Positions 1-7,893 are shown, counted from the first letter of the stretch. The stretch is 9,114 bases of DNA from Streptomyces lilacinus (GCA_000715685.1 KL569437.1:40296-49409); one strand, 5' to 3'. Notes: generated by a model from the letters alone, not told the origin. Translations and numbers: made by a program.

Positions 1-1281
1 CCCGCCACGTCGGCGAAGCCCGCCGAGGACCCGGTGGTGTTCATGGCGGGCGGCCCCGGCGGCGACGCGTTCGACGACATTCCCTTCCTGGTCGACTCCG
101 GCCTGAACCGGGATCGCCCGCTGATCATCATGGCCCAGCGGGGAAACCTCTACGATCAGCCGAACCTCGCCTGCCCGGAACTGGACCGGTTCTCCGCGCA
201 GTACGTGGGGCTCGGTCACGACTCACCGCAGGCGGAACGGCTCCTGCTGGACTCGGTGAAGAAGTGCTGGAACCGCCTGGCAGCCGACGGGATCGACCTG
301 AGCGCCTACAACACCACGGAGAACGCCGCCGACTTCGCCGACCTGCGCACGGCACTGGGCATCCCCCAGTGGAACGTCTACGGCTACTCCTACGGCAGCG
401 ACGTGGCCCTCACCTACCTGCGCGAGCACCCCCAGGGGATTCGCGCGGTGGCGATCGACTCGGTCACACCTCCGCAGATCGCGACCCTGCCGTGGACCTG
501 GAGCAGCGCCCGGGAAGGCATCGGCAACCTCCTCGAGGCATGCGCGGCCGAGCCCCGCTGCAAGAGCCGCTACCCGGACCTCCGCCGAACCCTCACCGAG
601 CAGGTGCGCAGGCTGGAAGCACAGCCCTTGACGCTGAACGTCCGGCCACCACGCGGAGGGGACCCGGTGAAGGTCGTCCTCGACGGGGGCGCAGTACTGA
701 ACCTGCTGGTCGCCAACGCCGTCAAGCCTCCCGACGTCCCCGCGGCGATCGAGGAGCTCGCCCACGGACATCCGGAGCGCTTCGCGCAGGCCCGCGCGGC
801 CGACTCGGTCCAGAACGTCGGCGCGACCGCCCACGGCCTGACGGAGTCGGTGGCGTGCAGCGAGTGGGTGCCGGGCTCCACGCCGTCCGACGTGCTGAAG
901 GCGGGGCGTCGGGCCTTCCCCGGCTGGCCGGACACGGTCCTGGCCCAGGCACCGCAGCTTCCGTTCCAGCACCAGGTGTGCCGCGTCTGGGACGTACCGG
1001 ACCGCACCTCCGCCCAGCGGGTGGCCACCGTCAGCGCGGTACCGACGCTCACCATTTCCGGGACGTTCGACACGAAGACCGGGGCGAGCTGGGCACGGTC
1101 CGCGACCCGTACGCTGTCCCGCTCGACTTCTGTACAGATCCCCGGAATCGGACACTGGGTGGTTCCGCAATCGCCCTGCGCGCAAAGCGTTCTGGCCTCG
1201 TTCCTCGCCCGTCCGACCGCACCCGACACCGCTTGCGTGGCCGGTCTCACGCCGAAACCGTTCACGATCATCCCGAAGTGA
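1..1281 (+). CDS. Secreted-type alpha/beta hydrolase, TAP-like (S33) family, 5'-truncated by window edge
   Basis: This is the C-terminal roughly 426 codons of an alpha/beta hydrolase; the frame is open at base 1, so the true start lies upstream. Alignment by eye with the paralogue immediately downstream suggests about 105-110 N-terminal residues, including any signal peptide, are missing. Seen: an oxyanion-type AGGPGG motif near 45-62, a nucleophile elbow GYSYG with Ser at codon 388-390, the acid Asp in SGTFD at 1069-1071, and the catalytic His in GIGHW at 1153-1155. The C-terminal part (CSEW, CRVWDVP, PCAQSVLASF, TACV) has the look of the TAP-like C-terminal domain, with cysteines likely in disulfides. 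Family members are exported aminopeptidases or esterases; the substrate here cannot be told. The usual DQRG motif of the family reads AQRG. It probably forms an operon with the next gene, 12 bases downstream. Confidence 0.85.
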   Translation, partial: PATSAKPAEDPVVFMAGGPGGDAFDDIPFLVDSGLNRDRPLIIMAQRGNLYDQPNLACPELDRFSAQYVGLGHDSPQAERLLLDSVKKCWNRLAADGIDLSAYNTTENAADFADLRTALGIPQWNVYGYSYGSDVALTYLREHPQGIRAVAIDSVTPPQIATLPWTWSSAREGIGNLLEACAAEPRCKSRYPDLRRTLTEQVRRLEAQPLTLNVRPPRGGDPVKVVLDGGAVLNLLVANAVKPPDVPAAIEELAHGHPERFAQARAADSVQNVGATAHGLTESVACSEWVPGSTPSDVLKAGRRAFPGWPDTVLAQAPQLPFQHQVCRVWDVPDRTSAQRVATVSAVPTLTISGTFDTKTGASWARSATRTLSRSTSVQIPGIGHWVVPQSPCAQSVLASFLARPTAPDTACVAGLTPKPFTIIPK

Positions 1282-1283
1282 CC

Positions 1284-1290
1284 GGGAGGG
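1284..1290 (+). promoter_or_regulatory. Ribosome-binding site of second hydrolase
   Basis: GGGAGGG lies between the stop codon of the first hydrolase (1279-1281) and the ATG at 1294. It is purine-rich and complementary to the 16S anti-SD, which supports the start chosen and translation from a shared transcript. Confidence 0.7.
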
Positions 1291-1293
1291 CAG

Positions 1294-2904
1294 ATGACTC
1301 TCAACCACGCACCCCGCCGTCGCCGTACCGCGCGCCGGCTCCACGCCGCGCCGGCCGCGGTGGCGACCGGAATCCTCGTCACCGGCCTGCTCGCGACGCC
1401 CGCCCGCGCCGGAGAGCCGAAGCCCGGCGCCGGAGCACCGATAGGCACCGTCGCCCGGACGGTGGGCGATGCCCACTTCGAGCCGGGCCCCTGCCCGAAG
1501 ACGCCGGAGCCGATCGCCGCGCTCGAAAAAGCCCGCTGTGGAACGCTCACCGTGCCCGAGAACCGTGCCAAACCCGACGGCCGAAAGATCATCCTTGGTG
1601 TCGCCGTCGTGCCGGCGGCGGCCGAAAAACCGAAACCCGACCCGATCGTGTGGCTCGCCGGCGGACCCGGCGACGACGCCGTCGGGGAGGCGAAGATGGC
1701 CGTCGACGGCGGCCTGAACCACGACCGGGACGTGATCCTCATGTCCCAGCGGGGCACGTACTCGGCCGACCCGGTGCTCACCTGCCCGAACATCGACGAG
1801 TTCAACGCACGCGCGGTCGGCCTCGTCTACGACGCCCCGTCCACCGAGCGCCTGCACGTCGAGGCGACGCGCACCTGCCGCGAGCAGCTGACGGGCCGCG
1901 GCGTCGACCTCAGCGCCTACAACGACACCGAGAGCGCCGCCGACTACGCGGACCTGCGCGTCGCGCTGGGCATCGACCAGTGGAACGTGTTCGGCATCTC
2001 CTACGGCACCCACCTGGCGCTCATCTATATGCGCCAACATCCCCAGGGCGTCCGGTCGGTCGGCATCGACGGCATCCTGCCGCCGTCCAAAGCGGGGTCG
2101 GCACTGACCTGGAGCAGCGCCCGGCAGGGCTTCGACGGCCTGTTCAAGGCCTGCGCGGAGGATCCCGCGTGCAACCGCCGCTATCCGAACCTGTCCGCCA
2201 CCTTCGAACGCCTCGTCCGTGAGCTCGAAGCCCATCCGGTCACCACTACCGTCACCGTCCCCGGCCACCCGGAGCCGGTGAAAGTCGTCCTGGACGGCGG
2301 AGCCCTGGTGAACTGGATGACCTCCGCCACCCACGTGGCGCCGAGCGTGCCCCGCTCCCTCGACGAGCTGGCCCACGGCAATCCTCAGCGCATCGCCGAG
2401 CAGTGGGCGGGTGGCAAGCTCAGCCCCCAGGCCTTCGGCAGGGAGGCCCACGGGCTCGCCTACGGCATCTTCTGCAGCGAGTGGGTGCCGTACGAGAGCC
2501 GGGCCGCGGCGCTCCGGGGCGGGCAGGACGCGTTCCCGTCGTTCCCCCGCTCGGTACTGGCCCAGGCTCCGCAGCTCACCTTCCTCCGTCCGGACTGCGG
2601 CGTCTGGAACGTCCCCGCGGCGCCGCCCTCGATCCGGGACGTCACGCGGAGCGACATCCCCACCCTCGCCCTGTCGGGCGGCTTCGACGCCCAGACCGGG
2701 GCGGACAACGGCCCGTACGTCGCCCGTACGCTGAGCCGCGCCACCGTCGTCACGGTCCCCTACGAGCCCCACGTGGTGTTCGCCACCTCACGGTGCGCCC
2801 AAGAAATCGCCGTCTCCTTCTTCGACAATCCGACCGCCCCGAATACCGGATGCCTCACCGGCCTCAAGCCGCCCCAGTTCGAGATCGGCCCGTCAAGCGG
2901 CTGA
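1294..2904 (+). CDS. Secreted alpha/beta hydrolase, TAP-like (S33) family, paralogue of the upstream gene
   Basis: A 536-residue protein with a complete catalytic triad. The ATG follows a GGGAGGG ribosome-binding site (1284-1290) by three bases. Residues 8-16 are arginine-rich, followed by a hydrophobic stretch (about 20-34) and a signal-peptidase-like ARA|GE site after residue 39, so export by Sec is likely. The mature part shows paired cysteines (C67, C82), LAGGPG at 121-126, nucleophile elbow GISYG with Ser236, Asp465 in SGGFD and His493 in EPHVV. The C-terminus (CSEW, DCGVWNVP, RCAQEIAVSFF, TGCL) matches the TAP-like C-terminal domain. By eye it is around half identical to the upstream gene, indicating tandem duplication. 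S33 TAP-like enzymes trim peptides or hydrolyse esters outside the cell; the specificity is unknown. The family's DQRG is SQRG here, the same change of class as in its neighbour. Confidence 0.93.
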   Translation: MTLNHAPRRRRTARRLHAAPAAVATGILVTGLLATPARAGEPKPGAGAPIGTVARTVGDAHFEPGPCPKTPEPIAALEKARCGTLTVPENRAKPDGRKIILGVAVVPAAAEKPKPDPIVWLAGGPGDDAVGEAKMAVDGGLNHDRDVILMSQRGTYSADPVLTCPNIDEFNARAVGLVYDAPSTERLHVEATRTCREQLTGRGVDLSAYNDTESAADYADLRVALGIDQWNVFGISYGTHLALIYMRQHPQGVRSVGIDGILPPSKAGSALTWSSARQGFDGLFKACAEDPACNRRYPNLSATFERLVRELEAHPVTTTVTVPGHPEPVKVVLDGGALVNWMTSATHVAPSVPRSLDELAHGNPQRIAEQWAGGKLSPQAFGREAHGLAYGIFCSEWVPYESRAAALRGGQDAFPSFPRSVLAQAPQLTFLRPDCGVWNVPAAPPSIRDVTRSDIPTLALSGGFDAQTGADNGPYVARTLSRATVVTVPYEPHVVFATSRCAQEIAVSFFDNPTAPNTGCLTGLKPPQFEIGPSSG

Positions 2905-2911
2905 CGGGCCG
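2886..2911 (+). terminator. Hairpin terminator overlapping the hydrolase stop codon
   Basis: A perfect 10-bp inverted repeat, CGGCCCGTCA (2886-2895) and TGACGGGCCG (2902-2911), encloses a six-base loop. The first three bases of the right arm are the TGA stop codon. There is no U-run, which is common for actinomycete terminators. It probably ends the two-gene hydrolase transcript. Confidence 0.65.
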
Positions 2912-2923
2912 CCGACCTTCGGA

Positions 2924-3145
2924 GGCGGCGAGTGACCGCGCCGCCTGCTGGTCGGCCACCCAGCGGCCGAACCCCTGGGCGCCGGCGCCGACTCGTTCGT
3001 CGAATACCTGCGCTGTCGCGACCCGCAGCACCTCATTGCTGCTGGCGACATCCAACGCCACCGTCGCCATCGGACACGCGTCGGCGTAGTCGGTCGCGAC
3101 GAGGCCGTCCACGGCCGCTTCGAGGACGTGCACGACGGTAGGCGG
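2924..3145 (-). pseudogene. Remnant of a TetR-family regulator (LmrA/YxaF-type C-terminal domain)
   Basis: The minus-strand translation here contains a stretch around TDYADACPMATVALDVASS, then NEVLRVATAQVF and FGRWVADQQAARSLA. This resembles the C-terminal ligand-binding domain of LmrA/YxaF-type TetR regulators, where a 'CP-x-A-x-VALE-V-A' block followed by LR-x-A-x-x-VF is typical. No helix-turn-helix N-terminal domain is present: upstream on the minus strand the sequence runs into the Tat-protein gene within about 120 bases. Downstream of the RSLA block the resemblance stops abruptly, although the frame stays open into the 3' end of the hydrolase. The piece is therefore truncated at both ends, and I read it as a decayed gene. 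An open frame with a GTG at 3217 exists, but a 117-residue product would lack DNA binding. The family match is by eye only. Confidence 0.55.
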
Positions 3146-3245
3146 AGCCGATCCCGCTGACGCCCCGTCGGGGCCGTTCGCCCCGAGAACCTGACGCGCC
3201 GCTGCCGCCGGCGTCACACCCGTACCGAATGGCGGGCTCCGCCCC

Positions 3246-3251
3246 TACGGT
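3246..3251 (+). promoter_or_regulatory. Possible -10 box (TACGGT) of a leaderless transcript
   Basis: TACGGT ends eight bases before the ATG at 3260, a spacing that would start transcription at or next to the start codon. No Shine-Dalgarno sequence is visible before this ATG, which fits a leaderless mRNA. The -35 region is poor. The same CTACGGTG string stands before the GNAT gene on the other strand. Confidence 0.3.
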
Positions 3252-3259
3252 GCCTCGCC

Positions 3260-4495
3260 ATGGACACCTCACGAAGAGCGATCCTGCGAGGCCTGGCCGC
3301 AGCGCCCCTGGCCGCGACCGCCGGCGGCCTGCTCGCACCCTCCACGGCACACGCCGCGCCCGACGGCTTCACCCTCGCGATGCGGCTGAGCGCGTCGGAC
3401 TACCACCACGATTGGTCCGCCGCAGCCGACACCCTCCGCCGTCGCCTGGAACACGCCGACCTGGTCAGGGACGTGCTGCACCGGCCCGAGCGCGCCGGTG
3501 GCCCCGTGGGCAACTGGCGCGACGGGCGCGGCAAGGGCGTCAGACCGACCAACTTCGACTACGGCTTCTCCTGGGATCGGCACACCAAGGACCCGCACCA
3601 CAAGCTGGACGGCGATACCACTCAGTGGTACCCGCAGGGAATCAGCACCAGCGTCGACGGCTACGGCGGCACCGTGGGCGGCAAGAAAGTCGTCGCGGTC
3701 AGCTGGTACGGCTACGAGAACTACGAGTACCGGGGCGCCCGCATCACCTTCATCGACGTGACCGGAGACCCCGAGCGGCCGCGCTACCAGCACGTGCTGC
3801 TGGTCGAGCCCAGCCAGCTGCACGGCTCGGACACCGCCACCTTCAACCCGGTGATCATGCACGCAGGAGGCGTGGCCTGGGTCGGCAACTTCCTCTACGT
3901 CGCCAACCTGCCCGGCCGGCTCGCCCCCTTCAAACAGGGCGGACTGAGCGCCTTCGACCTCGCCAAGATGGTCAAGGTGAAGGGGGAGGACAAGCGCAAG
4001 GCCTTCAACTACGACTACATCCTGCCGCTGCACCACCTGTACGAGAACCACGGAGGCAGCACGTTGCGGCACTCGCAGCTGTCGCTGGACCGCACACGCC
4101 GCAACGAACCCCACTCCCTCGTCGTCAGCGAGTTCCTCAAGCGCCGCGAGGGAAGGGTCGTGCGCTGGAACCTGAGCCCGTCCGGCTACCTGACCGACGG
4201 GCAGTCCGACGAGAACTGGACGTCCAAGCCCTACGTCCAGGGGGCGGTCGCCGTGGGAGACGACGCCTACTACGCCGCCAACGTCGGCGGCGCGAAAGGC
4301 CCCGAGGACGGCAGGGGACTCACCGCCCCGAAGGCCGGACAACTGTGGCTGCACAAGGGCCGCCAGGGCAGCCCGACGAGAAGCGGAACGCTCGCCATCG
4401 GACCCGAGGACCTCAGCTACGACGCGGGCAGGCTCTGGTGCCTGGCCGAGCACCCCAACCTGCGCCGCGTCTACCGGATCAGGCTCCGCCGCTGA
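3260..4495 (+). CDS. Tat-exported protein of unknown function, propeller-like
   Basis: A 411-residue protein. The N-terminus has a twin-arginine motif, SRRAIL (residues 4-9), an alanine/leucine-rich h-region and an AHA|A cleavage site after residue 32, so it should cross the membrane folded through Tat. The signal peptide fixes the start at 3260; no alternative in-frame start lies just upstream. The mature part is rich in Tyr, Trp, Gly and Asp and contains short recurring beta-strand patterns: VVAVSWYGYE (144-153), GGVAWVGNFLYVAN (203-216), GAVAVGDDAYYAAN (328-341) and LSYDAGRLWCLAE (385-397). They look like blades of a beta-propeller. I see no catalytic motif that I recognise and only one cysteine (C394) after the signal. 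It sits alone between two hairpins, next to other secreted-protein genes. Function unknown; a binding or scaffolding role or a Tat-dependent enzyme are both possible. Confidence 0.9.
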   Translation: MDTSRRAILRGLAAAPLAATAGGLLAPSTAHAAPDGFTLAMRLSASDYHHDWSAAADTLRRRLEHADLVRDVLHRPERAGGPVGNWRDGRGKGVRPTNFDYGFSWDRHTKDPHHKLDGDTTQWYPQGISTSVDGYGGTVGGKKVVAVSWYGYENYEYRGARITFIDVTGDPERPRYQHVLLVEPSQLHGSDTATFNPVIMHAGGVAWVGNFLYVANLPGRLAPFKQGGLSAFDLAKMVKVKGEDKRKAFNYDYILPLHHLYENHGGSTLRHSQLSLDRTRRNEPHSLVVSEFLKRREGRVVRWNLSPSGYLTDGQSDENWTSKPYVQGAVAVGDDAYYAANVGGAKGPEDGRGLTAPKAGQLWLHKGRQGSPTRSGTLAIGPEDLSYDAGRLWCLAEHPNLRRVYRIRLRR

Positions 4496-4498
4496 CGG

Positions 4499-4533
4499 CG
4501 CGGACCGGCCCGCCGCCCGCTGGCCGGCCCGCG
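4499..4533 (+). terminator. Hairpin terminator after the Tat-protein gene
   Basis: A 12-bp stem with one mismatch: 4499-4510 (CGCGGACCGGCC) pairs with 4522-4533 (GGCCGGCCCGCG) around an 11-base loop. It starts three bases after the stop codon. No U-run follows. Confidence 0.6.
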
Positions 4534-4575
4534 TGACAGCGGCCTTCCCCGGCGACAACTCTGCCTTGAATGCAG

Positions 4576-4605
4576 TTGCCGTGGCGGGCGAGGCGGCAGG
4601 ATATT
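4576..4605 (+). promoter_or_regulatory. Possible promoter of the nuclease-lectin gene
   Basis: TTGCCG (4576-4581) and GATATT (4600-4605) are separated by 18 bases and resemble -35 and -10 boxes. The predicted transcription start, about 4612-4613, coincides with the ATG at 4613, so the message could be leaderless. The -10 match is only moderate. Confidence 0.3.
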
Positions 4606-4612
4606 GGCGTGC

Positions 4613-5908
4613 ATGTATCACCCAGACAAGAGAACAGAGGCAACTGAACGGCACGTTGGAGGCCGACAGGGGCTCATAGCACTGGTGATCGGCGTCTTGT
4701 GCGCCGCGTTCCTGCTGGGAGGCGCGGGCCCCGCGGCGGCCGCGCCGCCGGACTCGAACCGGATGGCGACCTGGAACATGCAGCGGTTGCCCGGCCGGTG
4801 GACCTACGCCCTGGACCTGTCCGCCCAGGCAAGCGTGGTGGCCCTGCAGGAGGCGTCGATCACACCGCCCGCCGGCGCGGTGTCGCTGGGTCGCATCGGC
4901 CGCAACATCCGCGCCTACCGCATCCCCGCGACCCGTAGCCGGGGCGTGCGGTACCTGTACATCCTCTATCAGGGCGCCCGCCCCGAGCTGGGCGTGAACC
5001 CGGCCGTGATCACCTCGTTCCGCCCCGACCAGGTGGTGGAGATACCCGGCGTCTACCGCTCCGCCCTCGGCGTCGTGCGCCGGGCGGACAACACCCTGTT
5101 CGCCTCCATCCACGCCAGCGCCAGCGGCGGCAACGACGCCGCCTCACTCGTGCGCCGCGTCGCGGCCCGGTCCCGGACGCTGGGCCTGGCGAACTGGGTG
5201 GTCCTCGGCGACTTCAACCGCGCCCCGCGCTCCCTGCCCGTCGGCGGCAGCACGGGCATCCCCGCCAACTCCCACATCTACGAAAGCGGCGGACCCACCC
5301 AGCTCAGCGGCGGTCGCCTGGACTACGCCGTCTCCAACGTCTGGACCCAGAACTGGCAGGCCTCCCGCGGCAACCCCCGCGGCAGCGACCACTGGCCCAT
5401 CATCTTCTCCTCACTGCGCGCCGGAGCCGGCCCCGCCCGGTTCACCCTCAGCGACAACGGCGGCAACGGCGGCGTCCTGGACGTCTACCAGGGCCAGAAG
5501 GCCAACGGCACGCACGTCATCCTCTACCACCCCAACGGCGCCACCAACCAGCAGTGGACGCTGCGCCCCGACGGCTTCAAGAACCTCTTCAACCGGATTG
5601 TCAGCGTGAACAGCGGCAAGTGCATGGACGTCGACTACGGAAAAGCCAGCAAGATCGGTTCCCGGATGAACATCTGGGACTGCCACCGCCACGGCCCGTA
5701 CAACGACACCCAGAATTTCGTCCTGGAACACCCCCTGCCGCTCTTCCCGAACCTGACCACCATCACGAATCAATCCACCTCCTACTTCCTGAACGTCGCA
5801 GGAAACGGCACCGCCGACGGCACCCCCGTCATCCAGTACTCCCAGCAGTACGGGCCGATTCCCTTCCCCGCGGACAACGAAGCCTTCTACCTCCACCCCA
5901 TCAGCTGA
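4613..5908 (+). CDS. Secreted CdtB-like nuclease fused to a ricin-B beta-trefoil lectin domain
   Basis: A 431-residue protein from ATG 4613; a TTG nine bases upstream (4604) is an alternative start. A basic N-region, hydrophobic residues 21-38 and AAAA around 41-44 form a Sec signal. Residues about 51-266 are an endonuclease/exonuclease/phosphatase fold with the metal and catalytic set visible: Asn55 (TWNMQ), Glu80 (LQEAS), His167 (SIHAS), Asp200 and Asn202 (GDFNR), Asp237 (LDYAV), Asp259 and His260 (SDHWP). The order and wording of these motifs fit CdtB best. Arg110 and Arg137 lie 27 residues apart, the spacing I recall for the DNA-contact arginines of Haemophilus ducreyi CdtB. Residues about 275-431 are a ricin-type trefoil: QQW at 313-315, degenerate QNF at 368 and EAF at 423, and Cys337/Cys357. 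It likely cuts DNA or dephosphorylates phosphoinositides, with the lectin binding glycans. It has its own terminator. The target cell is unknown. Confidence 0.9.
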   Translation: MYHPDKRTEATERHVGGRQGLIALVIGVLCAAFLLGGAGPAAAAPPDSNRMATWNMQRLPGRWTYALDLSAQASVVALQEASITPPAGAVSLGRIGRNIRAYRIPATRSRGVRYLYILYQGARPELGVNPAVITSFRPDQVVEIPGVYRSALGVVRRADNTLFASIHASASGGNDAASLVRRVAARSRTLGLANWVVLGDFNRAPRSLPVGGSTGIPANSHIYESGGPTQLSGGRLDYAVSNVWTQNWQASRGNPRGSDHWPIIFSSLRAGAGPARFTLSDNGGNGGVLDVYQGQKANGTHVILYHPNGATNQQWTLRPDGFKNLFNRIVSVNSGKCMDVDYGKASKIGSRMNIWDCHRHGPYNDTQNFVLEHPLPLFPNLTTITNQSTSYFLNVAGNGTADGTPVIQYSQQYGPIPFPADNEAFYLHPIS

Positions 5909-5920
5909 CATCGCCCCGCG

Positions 5921-5960
5921 TCTCTGTGCCCGGCTGCCGGAAGCCGGCCCGGCACAGAGA
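5921..5960 (+). terminator. Hairpin terminator after the nuclease-lectin gene
   Basis: The outer stem TCTCTGTGCC (5921-5930) pairs perfectly with GGCACAGAGA (5951-5960). An inner stem CGGCT (5931-5935) / AGCCG (5942-5946) adds five pairs, with a four-base bulge. It begins 12 bases after the stop codon and insulates the downstream ABC-F gene. Confidence 0.7.
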
Positions 5961-6014
5961 CCCGGGCCGGTGTCCGTCAGGGGCGGAGCTGTCCCATCCT
6001 CCTGCCCATGTTGC

Positions 6015-6020
6015 TAGAAT
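6015..6020 (+). promoter_or_regulatory. Probable -10 box (TAGAAT) for the ABC-F leader transcript
   Basis: TAGAAT is a close match to the actinomycete housekeeping -10 consensus and lies in a locally AT-richer patch. Transcription would start near 6027, giving a leader of about 200 bases before the ABC-F ATG. The -35 is weak; CTGTCC at 5989-5994 is the best candidate but at 20-base spacing. Confidence 0.45.
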
Positions 6021-6058
6021 GTCGTGACTACTGATCACGTGTTGAGGAGACGTCAGAC

Positions 6059-6088
6059 ATGGTGGTGGACGACGACATCTCCGGGTGA
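6059..6088 (+). CDS. Short leader peptide ORF (MVVDDDISG) upstream of the ABC-F gene
   Basis: A nine-codon ORF preceded by a strong ribosome-binding site, GAGGAGA (6044-6050), eight bases before the ATG. This site is better than the one of the ABC-F gene itself, which argues for real translation. Its last codons and TGA lie inside a perfect hairpin (CCGGGT 6081-6086 / ACCCGG 6090-6095). Antibiotic-resistance ABC-F genes such as vmlR and lmrC are known to be controlled by ribosome stalling on such leaders; by analogy this peptide is a sensor whose translation state decides whether the downstream gene is read. The three Asp codons (6068-6076) can pair with GTTGTCGTC at 6145-6153, which would couple ribosome position to RNA folding. 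It is in the same frame as the ABC-F gene, with only its own TGA between them. Confidence 0.55.
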   Translation: MVVDDDISG

Positions 6089-6153
6089 TACCCGGACCCG
6101 ACAGGCCACCGGCCGGTGCGCGGAAGCACCGCCGTCGTGGCTTCGTTGTCGTC
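6081..6153 (+). promoter_or_regulatory. Putative ribosome-mediated transcription attenuator
   Basis: Several perfect stems occur in a row: CCGGGT/ACCCGG (6081-6095), the palindrome CACCGGCCGGTG (6107-6118) and CGGTGC (6114-6119) / GCACCG (6126-6131) with a six-base loop. The last is followed by a pyrimidine-rich, T-rich stretch (about 6140-6175), as in an intrinsic terminator with an imperfect U-tract. The Asp codons of the leader ORF are complementary to 6145-6153, so alternative folding is possible. The arrangement suggests premature termination relieved by a stalled ribosome. Folding was judged by eye. Confidence 0.4.
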
Positions 6154-6208
6154 TCTTCTGTTCCCTTGTCTGCTGCCGAGGCAGAAGTGTCATGCCTGCC
6201 TCCCTCCT

Positions 6209-6218
6209 CCTCATGAGG
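6209..6218 (+). promoter_or_regulatory. ABC-F ribosome-binding site within a palindrome
   Basis: The SD sequence GAGG (6215-6218) is the right half of the perfect palindrome CCTCATGAGG, preceded by further CCTCC-type pyrimidine repeats (6199-6210) that could mask it. This could dampen translation initiation of the ABC-F gene. Confidence 0.4.
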
Positions 6219-6226
6219 TCACCTCC

Positions 6227-7861
<1,635 letters not shown>

Positions 7862-7866
7862 GCCGA

Positions 7867-7893
7867 CGCCCGCCGTCCTGGTGCCGGCGGGCG
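7867..7893. terminator. Terminator between convergent ABC-F and GNAT genes
   Basis: A perfect nine-bp inverted repeat, CGCCCGCCG (7867-7875) and CGGCGGGCG (7885-7893), with a nine-base loop, lies six bases after the ABC-F stop codon and 63 bases before the GNAT stop. It could serve both convergent transcripts. Confidence 0.6.

Larger units (their letters stand above)
2912..3259. other. Intergenic region without an intact gene
   Basis: About 350 bases between the hydrolase terminator and the Tat-protein gene. Apart from the minus-strand TetR remnant I see no gene, tRNA or repeat array. Short GC-rich inverted repeats such as CCCCGTCGGGG (near 3162-3172) are present but unremarkable at this base composition. 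Confidence 0.5.

Noticed and set aside
223..2772. 849-codon open frame on the minus strand opposite the hydrolases
   Set aside because: It mirrors the codon bias of the two plus-strand genes, has no recognisable domain, and the plus-strand frames carry complete catalytic triads.
2932..3141. Plus-strand short open frame opposite the TetR remnant
   Set aside because: Arg/Pro-rich composition typical of an out-of-frame reading; no domain.
4604..4612. TTG start adding three residues to the nuclease-lectin protein
   Set aside because: The nearest SD-like bases (AGGA, 4598-4601) would be only two bases from TTG; the ATG at 4613 is a better start and matches the possible leaderless promoter, though the choice is not certain.
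4692..4703. Lipobox at Cys30 of the nuclease-lectin signal peptide
   Set aside because: The residues before Cys are G-V-L; a small residue at -1 is required, so lipoprotein processing is unlikely.
6008..6034. Eight-codon ORF (MLLECRDY) upstream of the leader ORF
   Set aside because: No ribosome-binding site, and it contains the likely -10 box TAGAAT, so it is probably not transcribed from this promoter.
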